From assembly GCA_028564705.1 (NCBI GenBank), contig JAPXFQ010000786.1:310001-374000 (forward strand): 64,000 nucleotides of DNA, written 5' to 3'. Shown one piece after another: positions 32,329 through 44,564 of this stretch. Within the stretch, counting starts at the first letter, position 1, and each line of letters starts with the position of its first letter. The position numbers and the translations under genes are program-made. A model generated the notes under the pieces. The model saw only the letters and a program-made list of their open reading frames with translations, was not told the DNA's origin and searched no databases. The stretch is from Apricaphanius iberus. Taxonomy: Eukaryota; Chordata; Actinopteri; Cyprinodontiformes; Aphaniidae.

Positions 32329-32366
<38 letters not shown>

Positions 32367-32403
32367 ACAAATAAATAGATACTATGGTGAAAATTGAAAA
32401 TAT
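31612..32403. other. no gene seen; TATC microsatellite
   Basis: Unassigned sequence. A (TATC)n microsatellite lies at 32331-32366, just left of the SINE. Confidence 0.5.
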
Positions 32404-32410
32404 ATTATCA

Positions 32411-32778
32411 GAACTGGGCTGCACGGTGGCGCAGTGGTTAGCACTGTTGCCTTGCAGCAAGGTTGTGGGTACGTATCCCAGCCAAGGGTCTTTCTGCATG
32501 GAGTTTGCATGTTCTCCCCGTGCATGCGTGGGTTCCCTCCGGGTACTCCGGCTTCCTCCCACAGTCCAAAAACATGACTGTCAGGTTAATTGATCTCTCC
32601 AAATTGTCCTTAGGTGTGAGTGTGTGCATGGTTGTTTGTCCTGTCTGTCTCTATGTGGCCCTGTGATGGACTGGCGACCTGTCCAGGGTGTACCCCGCCT
32701 CTCGCCCGTTGACAGCCGGAGATAGGCACCAGGCCCCCTGCGACCCATTAAGGATTAAGTGGTTAAGAAAATGGATAG
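32411..32778 (+). mobile_element. tRNA-headed SINE-like repeat, copy B
   Basis: Starts GAACTGGGCTGCACGGTGGC, with A-box-like TGGCGCAGTGG and a B-box-like GGTACGTATCCC. The core has GAGTTTGCATGTTCTCCCCG as in copies A and C, then CTCCGGCTTCCTCCCACAGT, GATGGACTGGCGACCTGTCC and a GGTTAAGAAAATGGATAG end. ATTATCA occurs at 32404-32410 and 32779-32785, a 7-bp target duplication. The 3' half differs from copies A and C. The B box has lost the canonical TTCGA. Tail pieces of this subfamily lie at 45726-45850 and perhaps 4033-4070. Confidence 0.78.
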
Positions 32779-32929
32779 ATTATCAAAGCCAACATATCTA
32801 TTTAATTACATTTTTTTATTGAACACCATAAAACATATAACCAAGTAGTGAATACCACCATCACCTCTGCATAAACTTCCAACGATCCTATCTGCCGCGC
32901 CGCCTCACCTGCAGTTCCCTGTTATGCGG

Positions 32930-33260
32930 TCTGCTCCATGCTTTCAGGTGCTGCAGGTGCTTTCTTCCTCTCTGCCCGGTGTGTCAGTGAGTGAGCTATG
33001 TCCAACTTCTTTAGCTGACTTAAAGAATTCTGTCAGCTTAGGAATTTTCTTTCTTATTTCTTTGTCTCGAAGCTTCTTCTCACGAATCGCTGTCCTTTCC
33101 TGAGCACTGCTCTCAAATTTCTGCCGACATTTTTCCACGTTTCTTTACATCTACACGACCACCCCCTGAAATTGTCTAATGAAATTGACCACGCCCTGAA
33201 ATTAGCTAATGGTGCAATAGGAACTTTGCAGGCCACGTGGGTGAAGTAGGTCAATTGTAA
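32930..33260 (-). pseudogene. hAT (ZMYM1-like) transposase N-terminal fragment
   Basis: The minus-strand frame contains SSAQERTAIREKKLRDKEIR and KIPKLTEFFKSAKE, the charged N-terminus ending in a LTxFF motif typical of ZMYM1-like hAT transposases. The zinc-finger and catalytic parts are missing. It is separate from the hAT element at 12630. Confidence 0.45.
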
Positions 33261-36200
33261 TTTGGATCAATCAGCAGCATTAAATTAGGATATAAGATGA
33301 TTGACAGAAAACATGACAAGTAATAAAACAATGTTATTTTTTCTTTGTTTTGGGTTTTTTACCTGAAATGATAGGCCCCCTAAGCATCATAGGCCCCTGG
33401 CCACCGCCCGTGCATTAGCTGTTAGCCGAGGTAGTACATTTTATTTTCATGGCGCATACACTGTACTTGAAAAGTAAAACTCTACTTAAAGCCTGACGAT
33501 ACAGATCCTTCTGTTAAGTTCAACCTCAAGGCAAAGCCTGTACTGTAAGGTCTATAGCCTGTAGAAGCTGCAAGAGTCTGGGCTTTCACCTTGCTAAAAA
33601 CAACGTTCCCGTGGGCGGTCCAAAGCTAGGTAGGCGAGGCCATGATTGCTAAGTTAGTTAAGCATGACATGCGGTAGTTGGGCTTTTTCAAACTCAGGCT
33701 TTTTCTGGTCTCTTTTCTTTATGTAACTGATTCAGGGATTGGAGTTGGTATAAAAGGTTCATATGCAGCCTGACTGATTTTAATGAAAGAAAACTCAGCT
33801 CTTCAAGATTTTCAGTGAATATTAAAATATTGATCATAATTATTAGGGATATGCGATGCACACATTACTGCACTATTATCCTGTGTCACAACATAGTAAT
33901 ACAAATAACAAGCTAATATTATTCAGCCAATCTGTTTTGGATGGAACCAGCAGTCTTAATAAGAAAGATGGGTTGTGATTCTTTAGTTTCCACATTTTAG
34001 CTGTCCATTTTTATACAACACAATTTTTTTTTTTTTTTTTTCAACAACTTAATTTCTCTGTTTTGTAAATGAGGAGAAAATGTAGTAGTCTTCTTCAAGG
34101 CAGTTGACCAGGGACATGCAGCAGCATGTGGGGGAAGGGGCAGGCTACATTAATCTTGGCTATATGGGACCAGAGAAAAGCGCTTCAAGCATTCTAACAA
34201 TGTATCCAGCATCTCATTAAAAGGAGTTTAAGCAGTAGGAGTCGTATAGGGGAAAATTTAATCATCTCCAAATCCTGTAACCTTTTAAAACCTTTGTCAG
34301 GTACAAATTCAGTTTCTATGTTTGAACTATACTGCCTGAACACAGCTTTCATGTCCACTTGGAAAATAAAACCATGTAGCCTATATTATTATCAGAGCTG
34401 CAGACAATAAGGGGGAAACAAAGTTCATAAAGACATTCTTCTATACCAGGATTTTGATACACACATTTAGAGGAAGAAAGGACATTTCTTACACTTAGAA
34501 ATTAGAGCAGAAAACAAAGCATTTGTCTCCTCCTTTTTTATTAACATTTAACAGGTGAATATTTAACAATACATCTTATAAAGAGGTACATTAAGTCTGT
34601 GAAGGCCTTTCGTCTATCATATCTTTAACCAACCAAAGAGACTTGTATTAGTTCTTGTACTAGTTATGTGCAATGACTTATTTTATTTGCCCTTAGAGCT
34701 TTGAATACCCAAACATGTACAATATTAGAATTACGTTATTTCCAATCCTATAGTTTGCTACTACTCTCTAAGAAATTAAAAATTGAGTTTTTAAAATTTT
34801 TCATAGTTTTATTTTCAATATACTTAAAACTGTCCATTTTAGGAGTCTACTTAATAATGTTACATTTGATTTTATCAATTTAAAACCCATATTGTTTTAC
34901 ACCTAATTGACAGAGTTTTGTGGAAAACAATGCTTTAACTTTATCAATTAAATCCATTGTTTTATTTCTTAGAGTGTATTAAGGCACAATGTGCCATATT
35001 GAGCAAGGCACCACAAGGTATAAGAGATGACATTGCAGGAGGAAATCTGAACCAAATACAACTTTGGGGTATTGCTTTTATGGTTTTTACAGGTGGTAGC
35101 AGCAATTGGAGAAACAAAAACTGTAAAAAAAAAAAATCATGTAAAAAAGAAACTGGATGGAGGGAGCCAGTGTTGATGTAGATGACAGAGGAGGAGTGAG
35201 CTCCCAGACACGCCTGTGAAAAATCAGAAGCCCTCTGGGAGGCCAGCTGAGCTCAATTACCAGGAGAATACAGTTGCAAGGGGAAGCCGAAAGGATACAG
35301 CATCGATCTGTCACACACTGACAGCGGGGAAGGAGAGTGCAAGCAGAGAGGGAGGGCTGGGTGGCAGAATAGAAATGGAGAGGAAAAAATTAAATTGGAA
35401 AAGAGGAGGGAGGGAGACTGAATAAGGATGTGTGGATGGATGTTAAAAAGGAGCAGTAATCATGTTCTTCTTTTTGTCGCTTGATTATAAGAACCTAATT
35501 ATGTTCATCAACGTAATATGATTTACAAGAGGACAGAGAAAAATAAGATGCACAGTCCAAAATACAATCTAGATTGAATTCTGTTTGGGTTATAGCATAC
35601 AAATCTTAACCACAGCGAATAAAATATGTTTTTGCTTTTATTTGGTTATATGACAACAAATCTAATCTGTTTAATGTGGACATATAAAAATGTAACTTTT
35701 TCAGCCATTCAATGCAGTGTGTTCTGCTTTTAGAGTCTGTAGAAATGCAGAAAAGCATATCTTATTGAGCACAGGAGATATTAGTGTATACTGTTTTGGT
35801 TATGGTTAATGCCCAACTGGATTTAAAGAGGCCACACCTAAACAACTTATTATCTAGACTCCTCAGAACTGGGATGGAAGAGGAGGCTGTAAAGCTACAG
35901 TAATGAGGAATTCAAACTTAGGAATTGCAGTTCCTCTCTGTAGAGACCACAGTTGTTCTATTTACCTCAGGAGTCAGAACTCTGAGCTGGGTTTGACGTC
36001 ACGCCAGAGTAAAATGCGTTCCAGCAGCTTTGTCCGCAGGACCTAGCATCACGGGCAGGCTTGGCCCGCTCATTAACATATCAGGCCCCCCCATGAGAGA
36101 TTTCCTGATGGAAATGTATTGGCCCAAGACAACCATCAAAGGGAGCTATAGGTTACAGGTAGTTCAACCAGGGGTATTCGTATTAATGACCCTGAAAAGA

Positions 36201-36489
36201 TGCCACAAATGAATCCATGCATTGAATTCTCAACAAGCTGAAAATCCTATATTTGAGTTCCTTAATGCTTCATAAAGGATTTTTCACAGAGCTTTTTTTC
36301 ATTTAAGTGTAAGGTTTGTGTTAAAAATATTTAGTATTCTTTCAAAAATATAGTTTTTCCAGTAGATGTTCATGTAAAACTGCTCTCAAGTTTCTGGAGT
36401 TATATTATACATTACACATAATATATTATAATGAAGTGTTTATTTGTCTCAAGATTTTTTGTCATTGTTTATTTTGAAGCATAAACAAC
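33261..36489. other. no gene recognised
   Basis: AT-rich sequence with a T run at 34024-34042 and a MITE-like patch at 33480-33700. At 34971-35018, TTTATTTCTTAG precedes a 45-bp open stretch ending CACAAG|GTATAAG, a possible microexon; evidence is weak. Nothing else gene-like. Confidence 0.4.
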
Positions 36490-37665
36490 CCGGGTATAAC
36501 CTGGTATAACCAAGTTTAGCATCAGAGCTAACGACGTGGGAGCAGAATGGACGTGATTACGACCGAACTACAAGCCCATACACGCCCCGCGAGGGCAGAG
36601 TCTACAGTGAAGATCCCGCCCTTATGCCCTTTTTAGGAACATGCTTCGTCAAAGCTGGGGAGGAGGAGTCTGTGAATCCGCCATGAATTCCCCCATGAAA
36701 GTGTGTCATTCTGGTAAACGGGGAGGAGTGAGGAGGCGCTGTCTACTCTTTTTTACAGCCTATGATGCATCAAGCATAAACCAAGCTTTACTCAGCAGCT
36801 GAGCTACTGCGCCTGCAGCCCTCCCCCTCCCCTCACCACTCATCTCCGGTACAGCAGCTAGCAACTGCTATAGTTAGCTTAGGCTAATTGTAAGGCTAAG
36901 AGTTTGGACTTCATCTTTGGAAACAATCCTAGGCCGAAAAAGATCTGAAATCGGGTTAATAAACATATTGGCCCTAAAGGCAAGACTAATGCATCAGAAC
37001 TTGTACAGGTAAGAATTGTGGCTTAGCATTACTAACGGCGACTTCAAAATGTAGGTTTATATTTCTGTGCTTTTATTGCAACACAAAATATAGTCACTTA
37101 AATCGTAGCTTCATTTCTCTCTACATTTGTGATTTCGATACAAGACTTCATTTTTCTGTGTTTTTATGGTTTTAATGCAAAACGTAGCTTAATAGTGATT
37201 AATATTCACAAAAGGGTGCCAACGAGGCTAAATATTACCAAGTCGACAAGTCTTGTAAAAGCCACTGAATTCTGTTTGGTTTTTCAAAATCCCTACCATC
37301 AGGATCGGATATGGGATCATTTGCATATTGTCTTACAATCTCCCGTGTTGCCATTGTTCACCAATGTAATTTTTTTCCTAAATACTACAAAACTTCTGTA
37401 AACTATCAGAGTCCGACTCCACACCCATACTGTGATATTAGCCGGTGTATGACGTTCTGCAGGGGGAGTTTTACAAAGGGTAGGAGGGCTTAGAGAGGCT
37501 CAGGCGAATATCAAGGCGTCAAATACGGAAGTGATGAGAAGGCAAATTTCTTTAAGGTGGGTTTTAATATATACAGGATTTTAAGAATGATTTAGGATAC
37601 ATTTTTCATTTGGGTGTGCTATAGAATGGTACTGTGTGCCTGGAAGAAATACCCCCTTTAACACT
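36490..37665. repeat. probable MITE or DNA-transposon sequence
   Basis: Moderately GC-rich block starting near CCAAGTTTAGCATCAGAGCT (36514). The reverse of this motif forms a hairpin at 63797-63828, so it is a repeated terminus. It ends near ATACCCCCTTTAA (37649-37661), a TTAA-target type end. No transposase frame. Boundaries are tentative. Confidence 0.35.
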
Positions 37666-38629
37666 CTTTAAAATTACTTTTAACATGCTTTCTGTGTTCT
37701 GGTGGCTATATACAAATATGTTGTGATATATAGAAATGTTAATATACATGTCACGTCAGAGATATGTTGTGTTTTGTCCTTTTTTTGTATGTTTACAGTT
37801 TTACAGTGTTTTCTTTCGAGAGGTAACAAAGAACCAGCCTGAACATTCAAGCTTCTCCCCTTCATTTAAAAATCTGTATTGTTATTGTACCTATACATAC
37901 AGGGAGGGCAGAGTAAGTTTTGCTATAGGACTTAAGTAGTAATGTTTGGCTATTCAATAAATTCGGGGATGAATATCATTTTACTAATACCTTATTACTT
38001 TCAGTCACTTTGAGAATTTTTGTACACATTGCAATACATTGAAATAGTTGATATGTTGTCCTTGAAAGATAACCATAAGGCAACATTAACAATTTGATAA
38101 TAAAACAGGAAAAAGACCACTTTTATATAAAGAAAAGTTATTATTTATGATTGTTGTTGACAAGGGTAGTGGTAGGGTTAAGGGTTAGGGGACCATAAAA
38201 AACTTCAGAATTTTCTGAAAATCATTGGACAGCTGGAGCATACAAAGGAGAATTGTCTTAAACTAATAATATTTATTGTATAGGCAAGAAACATCAGTCT
38301 TCATTCTAAAAAAAAAAATAAGATAGAGCAGCAGCATTGCAATTATATATAAAATACAAAATAAGAAAAAAAACATTCAAAAGTAAGAAATCAAAGAGTG
38401 TAAAAACCCAAACTATTTAAATCTAAATGACTCAATTCCGTTTCTTTTTGCGAATGATTAACTTAACATTAAAGTTCCCTAACTCTGCAAAATGGGTTCA
38501 AAAAAGTTTTTTCTAGCTGTACTCTGGTATTTAAATTATTTTAAAATTATTTGTTCAAATGTGTGTCTTAGTTGGACAAAACCTTTATATTCAAATTATA
38601 TTAGTGTAAAATGGATTAATTTGAAGATA
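37666..38629. other. no gene seen
   Basis: AT-rich. A short GGGTTAAGGGTTAGGGG at 38175-38191 resembles vertebrate telomere units but is only about two imperfect repeats. Confidence 0.5.
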
Positions 38630-38710
38630 TGTCTCTGTATAACGGGTTGTGAATTAAATTGAATCTTGCAAAGTGCCTTGAGATGGCATTTGTGATGAAA
38701 TGGCACAGAG
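38630..38710 (+). repeat. LINE 3'-tail remnant
   Basis: GCAAAGTGCCTTGAGATGGC then ATTTGTGATG closely resembles the tail of the LINE at 58850-58900 (GTAAAGTGCCTTGAGATGAC then ATTTGTTGTG). Confidence 0.6.
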
Positions 38711-38745
38711 TTATGGTAAACAGAATATGTTGTAATAAGGCCGTG

Positions 38746-38772
38746 ACATTTTATCTTGAGAAGATAAAATGT
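38746..38772. repeat. perfect 12-bp inverted repeat
   Basis: ACATTTTATCTT, a 3-nt GAG spacer and AAGATAAAATGT form a perfect hairpin just after the LINE tail remnant. Confidence 0.7.
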
Positions 38773-39049
38773 TACATCTGATGGTGTCTACCTTCCCTCC
38801 AAAGTGGTCTGCAAACTTCTCAAAAGGAGAGTTTGAGGGGTTTTTCTGAAATGCATTAGAAACAATTTTGTCAACAATGTAAAACAAAAATTGGGGATTA
38901 TTTTTAGGATTTGTGATGATTTTTTAAATGTATTGCATGCAATGTAATGCATGTTTTTAATTACTTACTGCCTTATTGTCGGCTTTTAGAAGTTCTGTGT
39001 ATATTTAATGGTCAATCAAGATTTTTGTTCCTCCATTTTCTCTCTGCCA

Positions 39050-39445
39050 CCTTGAAATTCATCTTTTTTTAAGGACTTCATTTCTCCACAGCGATGCAAG
39101 TTTTGAGTTAGTAGTATTAAGTGTTGGTGGAGCCAGCAGGTTGAGAGTGTACTGAAGCCTATTGTTTAAATCATTAGCGAGAAAATCACAGGGGGCAAGT
39201 ATAGCAATAGGAATCATCTTTTTTAAAATCTTAAGAAAACCTGCAGCCACTTTAGGGGTTAGATGATGCTTTCTGACAGTTCTAACAGATGTTTCCTGCT
39301 GGATAAAACTGGTGATGTTAAAAAAAAATACACCGTAGGGGTCAGAGACAGCCAAGTCAACAAAGAGTACTCACTGGTGGATAGGCTATACATAATGACC
39401 AAGTCCAGGGTGTGTCCTCTGTTGTGGACTGCCAATATCTACAGA
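39050..39445 (-). mobile_element. LINE endonuclease-region fragment
   Basis: The minus strand reads GGHTLDLVIMYS (about 39425-39390), the conserved C-terminal motif of the AP-endonuclease domain in L2/CR1 LINEs. SDPYGVFFFNITSF and an LAPPTLNTTNSKLASLWRN linker follow. It lies on the wrong side of the RT piece at 39480 to belong to it, so it is a separate insertion. Confidence 0.7.
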
Positions 39446-39479
39446 TACATTTAAATTAATTTTGAAAGTACGAAACTTC

Positions 39480-41480
39480 TTTTGATATTCTAATTTTTTG
39501 AGATATACTTGTAAAGTCCAAAACTTGGCAACATCCTTCCTTTAGAATTTAAAAGTTCAATGACACAGGGGATAAAAGAGTTGTAGAAACAATTTGTTTT
39601 CCGACAAGGTACATAAAAACAATGAGTGGCATGAGTGAAATCATTGAGTGCAGAAATTGGAGGCTGACCCAAGTTACATTTTGTCTTCTTTAGCGCCTAC
39701 CTCTCTAATTAACTCCAATGATTTAGAGCAGATTTTCACGATGTTTTGCAGTTTATTTTTATCCTTCACAGAAAAACCATTGTGACAAAAAAATTGAAAA
39801 GTTAAGAGGTGTTCTATAAAGCAATAGTAAAAGTTGCAGATAATCCTTTTATTTATATTAAAAACTCACTTTCATTAAAAGAAAGATTCTCTGCTGACCA
39901 TGTTTAAAAAAATAGAGTCCGTATTTGCGTCAAACTGCAACTTGTTGTCAATCTAGGAACAACCATATTTGTACTTCTCAACCACTTCACCATTAATTAA
40001 ACTGCTGACCAGAGAGGGCAATGTGAGCGTCTAAAATAAATAACCGTGTCCTTGGTTTTTAAAACATTTAATTCAAGATCGTTACAGTTGCACCATTCGA
40101 CAAACTCTAATAACGCAGGGCCATGGCTCATTTCAGACCCTGAAAGTAAGGTCATCAAGAGGGTATCATCTGAAAACATGATCAACAACCAGTTTTTCGG
40201 AGTGTCCCAGCAGTTGTCCGTATATAGTATGAACAGCTGGGGGTGTTATGTCAATATGTGTTCCCCTTCAAGATGTGTTCTGGCTCCACCCACACGTGAG
40301 GCCACTGCTGCTCATAAATGTTAAACAGATTGATCAAAATAGGTTAAGGCCCGAATAGTAGGATTAGGAAAAGAGTGAAGTAGTTGGGTAATGCTCCTCC
40401 AATGTTAAGTTTAGAAAATTATTTAGGGTTAGGCAATTGCTCTCAAATGTTACAATTAGTAAGACATCAACCAGTCAGCCAATCAGAAACAACAAAGGCG
40501 AGACCTTACCCTACAACAGATAAAATTGTAGTACTGTAGGTGGGGCTGAAACACATCTCTATTAGGGAACACATACTGATGTAACACGGGGACAGAACAC
40601 ACCCCTGAGGGGATCCTGTGTTAGAGATGGACGTAAGGGACATCCAACCATTCACAAACACTTGCAGGATCCTGTCCGTGAGAAAATTTTAAATCAATAA
40701 AAGAAGCTGGTCAGGCAAATTAAAAACAGTGGCATCTGGGGCTGCATATTTTTATAAGCAGAAGAGAAGTTTGCAAACAAAAGTCTTACACAAGCCCCAG
40801 TTTCTCAAGGTGCTTGTACATAGCGTTCAGTAAGAATAGTGAAGAGTCCTCCATGTCCTTGTTTTGCTGGTAGGCAAATTGAAGTGGGTCATGTTTTCCC
40901 TCAGTTAAAAATAAAATCTCAGATTAAAAAATTCTCTTAAAAGTTTTCATCACAAGTGATGTGAGTGCAGCTGGTTTAAAATCACACAATTCCTTCAAAG
41001 TTCTTGATTTTGGAGTCAGGATTACAGTTCAAGTTTTCCATAAAGTTGGGATCCAACCAGGATTTACACAAATTTGAAACAGTCTGCTAAAAGCACCACT
41101 CAGCTGGATGGCACCATGGTGCAGGGTACTCCCAAAAATGACATACGGGCCCCTTACTTTCCCCACCTTTACTTTTCAGAGTAAGCCAGTCACATGGTCT
41201 AGTGAGATAATTTTTTTATTTGAGAGACTCTTTACAAGCACAAACCTTTCCAAAAAGGTCCACCCTCTCAAACCGACCAAAAAAGGAGTTAAAAACATTT
41301 GGCAGGTTTATTGTCCCTTTTTTGGTGATTAATGGAAGCCATGTATTTGATCCCTGGCCAGGCTTCTCTGAGGTCACAACTGCTATACTTTTCTTATATT
41401 CTGTCCTTATATTTCAGTTTAGCCTTCCCGATTTCATCTTGTCCTTCCCTGGAAACTGCTTTTTTTTCTCCAGGGAGTAC
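39480..41480 (-). mobile_element. LINE RT region, jockey-like group, broken
   Basis: In minus-strand order: KPAALTSLVMKTFKRIF and DPLQFAYQQNKDMEDSS (about 40990-40830), SPQGCVLSP (about 40605-40578), QLFILYTDNCWDTPKNW, FSDDTLLMTLLSG with catalytic DD (about 40185-40140), LEFVEWCNCNDLELNVLKTK (about 40115-40055), and a C-terminal NSFIPCVIELLN (about 39590-39550). These are in the correct order for one reverse transcriptase, with stops and a MITE inserted between SPQGCVLSP and the following block. Probably a Rex1/Babar-type fish LINE; the clade is tentative. Confidence 0.75.
40243..40587. mobile_element. 345-bp MITE inserted in LINE RT
   Basis: Terminal inverted repeats of 23 bp lie at 40243-40265 and 40565-40587, matching at 20 positions and beginning GTGTTA. 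The element splits the LINE between the SPQGCVLSP and QLFILY motifs, and the flanking frame is consistent across the insertion. G runs on both sides (39-43 of 40200s; 88-91 of 40500s) make the target duplication ambiguous, probably 3-4 bp. Non-coding. Confidence 0.7.
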
Positions 41481-41683
41481 CCACCAGAGAAGTAGAGCAC
41501 TTTCTTTTTGTTAATGAATTAAGTTAAGGAGTTAAGGAAAGTTAAAGAAAACGGCACCGTTTTAAGCTGCTCCCCCCAGAGTTTGTCACCATGTCATGTT
41601 TTTATTTTGTTTATCATTGTATTTGTTTTTGTTTTTTTTGTACATCATTATTCTTGTGTTTACAAAATGTTATATTTTGCTAT

Positions 41684-42032
41684 TTAAAGGGGAGAGTGTT
41701 ACGGCCAAATGTTTTTACATGTGCCTTATTGTATTTTAATAACATTGTGTTAATTTTATTTTCTTCCATCAGTAATGGAATTTTACAAAGGTGTTCACTG
41801 TTGCCAAATTTGACAGTTTTTATGTTAAAGGGATTTTCCCAATTGCTTTTACACCCAATGACACGCTCTTTTTTGATCAGATCTGTTCAATAGTTGAGCA
41901 ACATGGCAAACATCTATTCACCCTTTTGGTGGCTTTGGAGGATGCAATTTAATGGATTAGAGACTGGAGAAAGCAAACTCTGAAACCTCAGAGAAGATTG
42001 CTCCAAGCTATCCCATAGATATCAGATTTAAT
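41684..42032 (+). mobile_element. polypurine tract and start of a 3' LTR
   Basis: AAAGGGGAGAG (41686-41696) is a polypurine tract, directly followed by TGTTACGGCC at 41697, a usual LTR beginning. The sequence before it is T-rich with no recognised integrase. The LTR body continues until a SINE inserts at 42033. The 3' end of the LTR was not found, so this may be a remnant. Confidence 0.4.
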
Positions 42033-42535
42033 TTTTTTTTTTTTATGTTTTTATTTATCCCACGTTTTTTTCCCCATTATTATCACTCCAGTGTCCCTAC
42101 CTAAGTACAGTCCTGGGCATTGCTCTTCCTCTGCTGACCGCATGAGGGCCCCGCACTGAAGCTCAAGCCTCCTTCCTGCCTGAGGAGTGAGCGGCCCCAT
42201 TTTTTTCACCTGAAGGGGTTGGGTTCCCCCAGCTAGACGTAGCGTGTGGAAGGATCACAATATTCCAGCCAGATCCTCTCCAACTCCTCAGGCGCCCCGG
42301 TCAGCCAGGAGGAGGCAGTATATAGCCCAGAACTGGTGCATTTTTTTGTGGGAGTAGCTCACATTAACTACTCAAGGGAACACGGGGAGAACATGCAAAC
42401 TCCACACAGAAAGGCCCTTTTGATACGGAGGAACAAACACACCCTGAGCACCTACAGTGTCCCCGCAGGAATCGAACCCAGGACCTTCTAGCTGTGAGGT
42501 GCGTTACCAGCTACCAGCTGCGCCACCATGCTCCC
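42033..42535 (-). mobile_element. tRNA-headed SINE, copy C
   Basis: Close relative of copy A. On the minus strand it has GGAGCATGGTGGCGCAGCTG and GGGTTCGATTCC promoter boxes, the GAGTTTGCATGTTCTCCCCG core and an A-rich tail. Flanks GATATCAGATTTAAT (42018-42032) and GATATCACATTTAAT (42536-42550) form a 15-bp target duplication with one mismatch. This length is typical of LINE-mobilised retroposition. Confidence 0.85.
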
Positions 42536-42550
42536 GATATCACATTTAAT

Positions 42551-44149
42551 AATCTGATTATATTATAATTAGTAAAAAAATTTTTTATCATAACATAGTT
42601 TTTTATCTTCACTTTGCATAGTGAACTGGCCTTTTGAACCCATATCCAACTGTGTCCTCAATTTAAATTTAAACTAATCCTCAGTAGTTTAAAGCAAATC
42701 TGGCCTAATTTACAAATGTTTTAATACAAACCATAGTCTTTAAGCATACATATACAGTGCACTAATGATTGAGTTTTTTTTCCTAACTAGCTTACATTGT
42801 CTAATAATTTGGGGTGACTTGAATTGCAGTTTTTATGCTGTTTTGAACAGAAACTGTGAGTAAAGCAGCCTCAGTCATTCACACCTTGCTTTCCCCATGT
42901 ACGGTACGTTATTAAAGACATTTGATATAACTTTTAACAAAATACTAGGTAATTTAGGTGAAGAAAGATTTACCTCAAGAAAAACTAAATGCAGTTAAAG
43001 GCAGTAATAAAGGATAGAAAAAATCCTGGATCCATTGAATTAACACGAATGCTGCCTGGAGGATGCACTTGCTTCTTTATATATTGTTTATGCTGACTCT
43101 TTTTTTTTTTTTACATATTCAAGATGTGGACAATGAAAAATTAGCATGACCTACACAGCTGTTGTTAAGTTGAAATATCCTATTTTTGCAACCCTTTTCT
43201 GTCTCTGAAGTTATACATTTGGTTTATCTCTGATATTCTCCATGCAACATTCAATATTCATATTTGAATTATCCTGAAGCAAAGCTATCATAAATCCTTG
43301 AAACTGTTGTGTTAACATTAGCCCCTTTGCCCTAAAAATATACCCGGCATAAAAGCAAACAGAGTGGAGTGTTTCTCTCTTTGATTATTTGATTACATTT
43401 ATAATTTCAGTTTCTTCTTTCTGTAGCTAACCCAACAGCATCCTTCATTGGCTCTAACAGTATTTTCAGGAAATGAAACTATTTTCCATATTTTTTTAAA
43501 CTTGTAATATTCATACTAAAGAAACCCCCTGAGAACTAAACAAGATTAGTATGGCTAGTCTTTGGAAGTAGTTAGGTATTTTTAAAGTAAGGTATTTTTA
43601 AATTTAGATTTATGTTTTAGTCACTTTGGCACTTAAATAGTGATTATGAACAAAAGCATAGCAAAGCTATGAAAAACCAAGAAAGTATTAACCATTGCAT
43701 GCATTGATTATTTGTTATTAAACCACTCAGAAGAGACAGTGCATCATGTTGTGCAAGCTAGCAGATTACTTGCTTATGTCATTGACAATGCAAAAAAATA
43801 TAATATTTTCTAAGCAACATGTTTAATTGTAAGTGTGTCAACCACTCATGAGATTGCAATGTTTCGTAATATTATTATACAATGGAATTTATTTTCCCTA
43901 TGAAGAGAATGAGTTACTATTATTTTTATTCAGCAGTTATGTTTATTATAGCCTTGGGATGGAGTAACCACCTGTATATGTATGTAACCGATAATTAAAA
44001 TGTGTAAATCTGCAATAATTTCACAGTAAATGATTATTTTTCACCTGAATTTTTTGTTTTGTGGTCATTTATTTTAATATTTTATTTTTTTTATCTAATG
44101 AAATATAATTTTTTTGTAACAAGCAGATAATAAAATAAAACCTGTCTTC
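42551..44149. other. AT-rich DNA, no gene seen
   Basis: No recognisable repeat or coding signal except short T runs near 43100. The stretch 43130-43440 has a less biased, possibly single-copy look. Confidence 0.5.
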
Positions 44150-44272
44150 CAATTCATTGCATTTTTTGTGTGGTAGAGGTATCAGTATTGGTACTCAGTA
44201 TCGACAAGTACTCAAATCCAAGTATCAGTATCGTATCGGCTTAAAAAAAGTGGTATTGTTGCACCCCTGGTT
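44150..44272. repeat. hAT-type transposon end
   Basis: Internal GTATCAGTATTGGTACTCAG and GTATCAGTATCGTATCGGC, ending GTTGCACCCCTG. Read inward this is CAGGGGTGCAAC, a common hAT terminus. The other end was not located. Confidence 0.45.
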
Positions 44273-44305
44273 ATTATAGAAAAAAAAGCTTCTTCTTAAG
44301 GTGGG

Positions 44306-44337
44306 ATATATATATATATATATGTGTGTGTGTGTAT
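44306..44337. repeat. (AT)n(GT)n microsatellite
   Basis: Alternating TA then TG repeats, a little over 30 bp. Confidence 0.9.
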
Positions 44338-44344
44338 ACCTCTC

Positions 44345-44545
44345 ACCTACCACAACCAGTTTTTTTCCCATATCAAGCTCGGGTCCTCTACCAGAGACCT
44401 GGAAGCTTGAGGTCCCTGTGCAGTATCTTTGCGGTCCGAGGCCTTTCTAGGGATCTGCTGAAGCCATTCCTCCAGTTTGGGGGTCACTGCCCCAAGTGCT
44501 CCGATTACCACAGGTACTACTGTCACCTACACCTTGGGTCCTGTC
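44345..44545 (-). mobile_element. LINE ORF C-terminal fragment
   Basis: The minus strand reads TVVPVVIGALGAVTPKLEEW and LQQIPRKASDRKD, then a stretch ending LVEDPSLIWEKNW and a stop. This block occurs at the C-terminal end of a non-LTR retrotransposon polyprotein in fish. I am unsure of the clade. About 65 codons remain. Confidence 0.5.
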
Positions 44546-44563
44546 TGGTGTGGTAGATCTGGG

Positions 44564-44564
<1 letters not shown>

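Noticed and set aside
32331..32366. CRISPR-like or regulatory tandem array
   Set aside because: It is a plain TATC microsatellite in a vertebrate genome.
34971..35018. Microexon with acceptor TTTATTTCTTAG and donor GTATAAG
   Set aside because: Signals are moderate, the encoded 15 residues match nothing I know, and AT-rich DNA gives many such pairs.
38175..38191. Interstitial telomere repeat
   Set aside because: Only about two imperfect TTAGGG-like units; chance is enough.
41591..41893. 100-codon plus-strand frame rich in Phe/Leu/Cys
   Set aside because: It crosses the polypurine tract and LTR junction through T-rich DNA; looks like chance.
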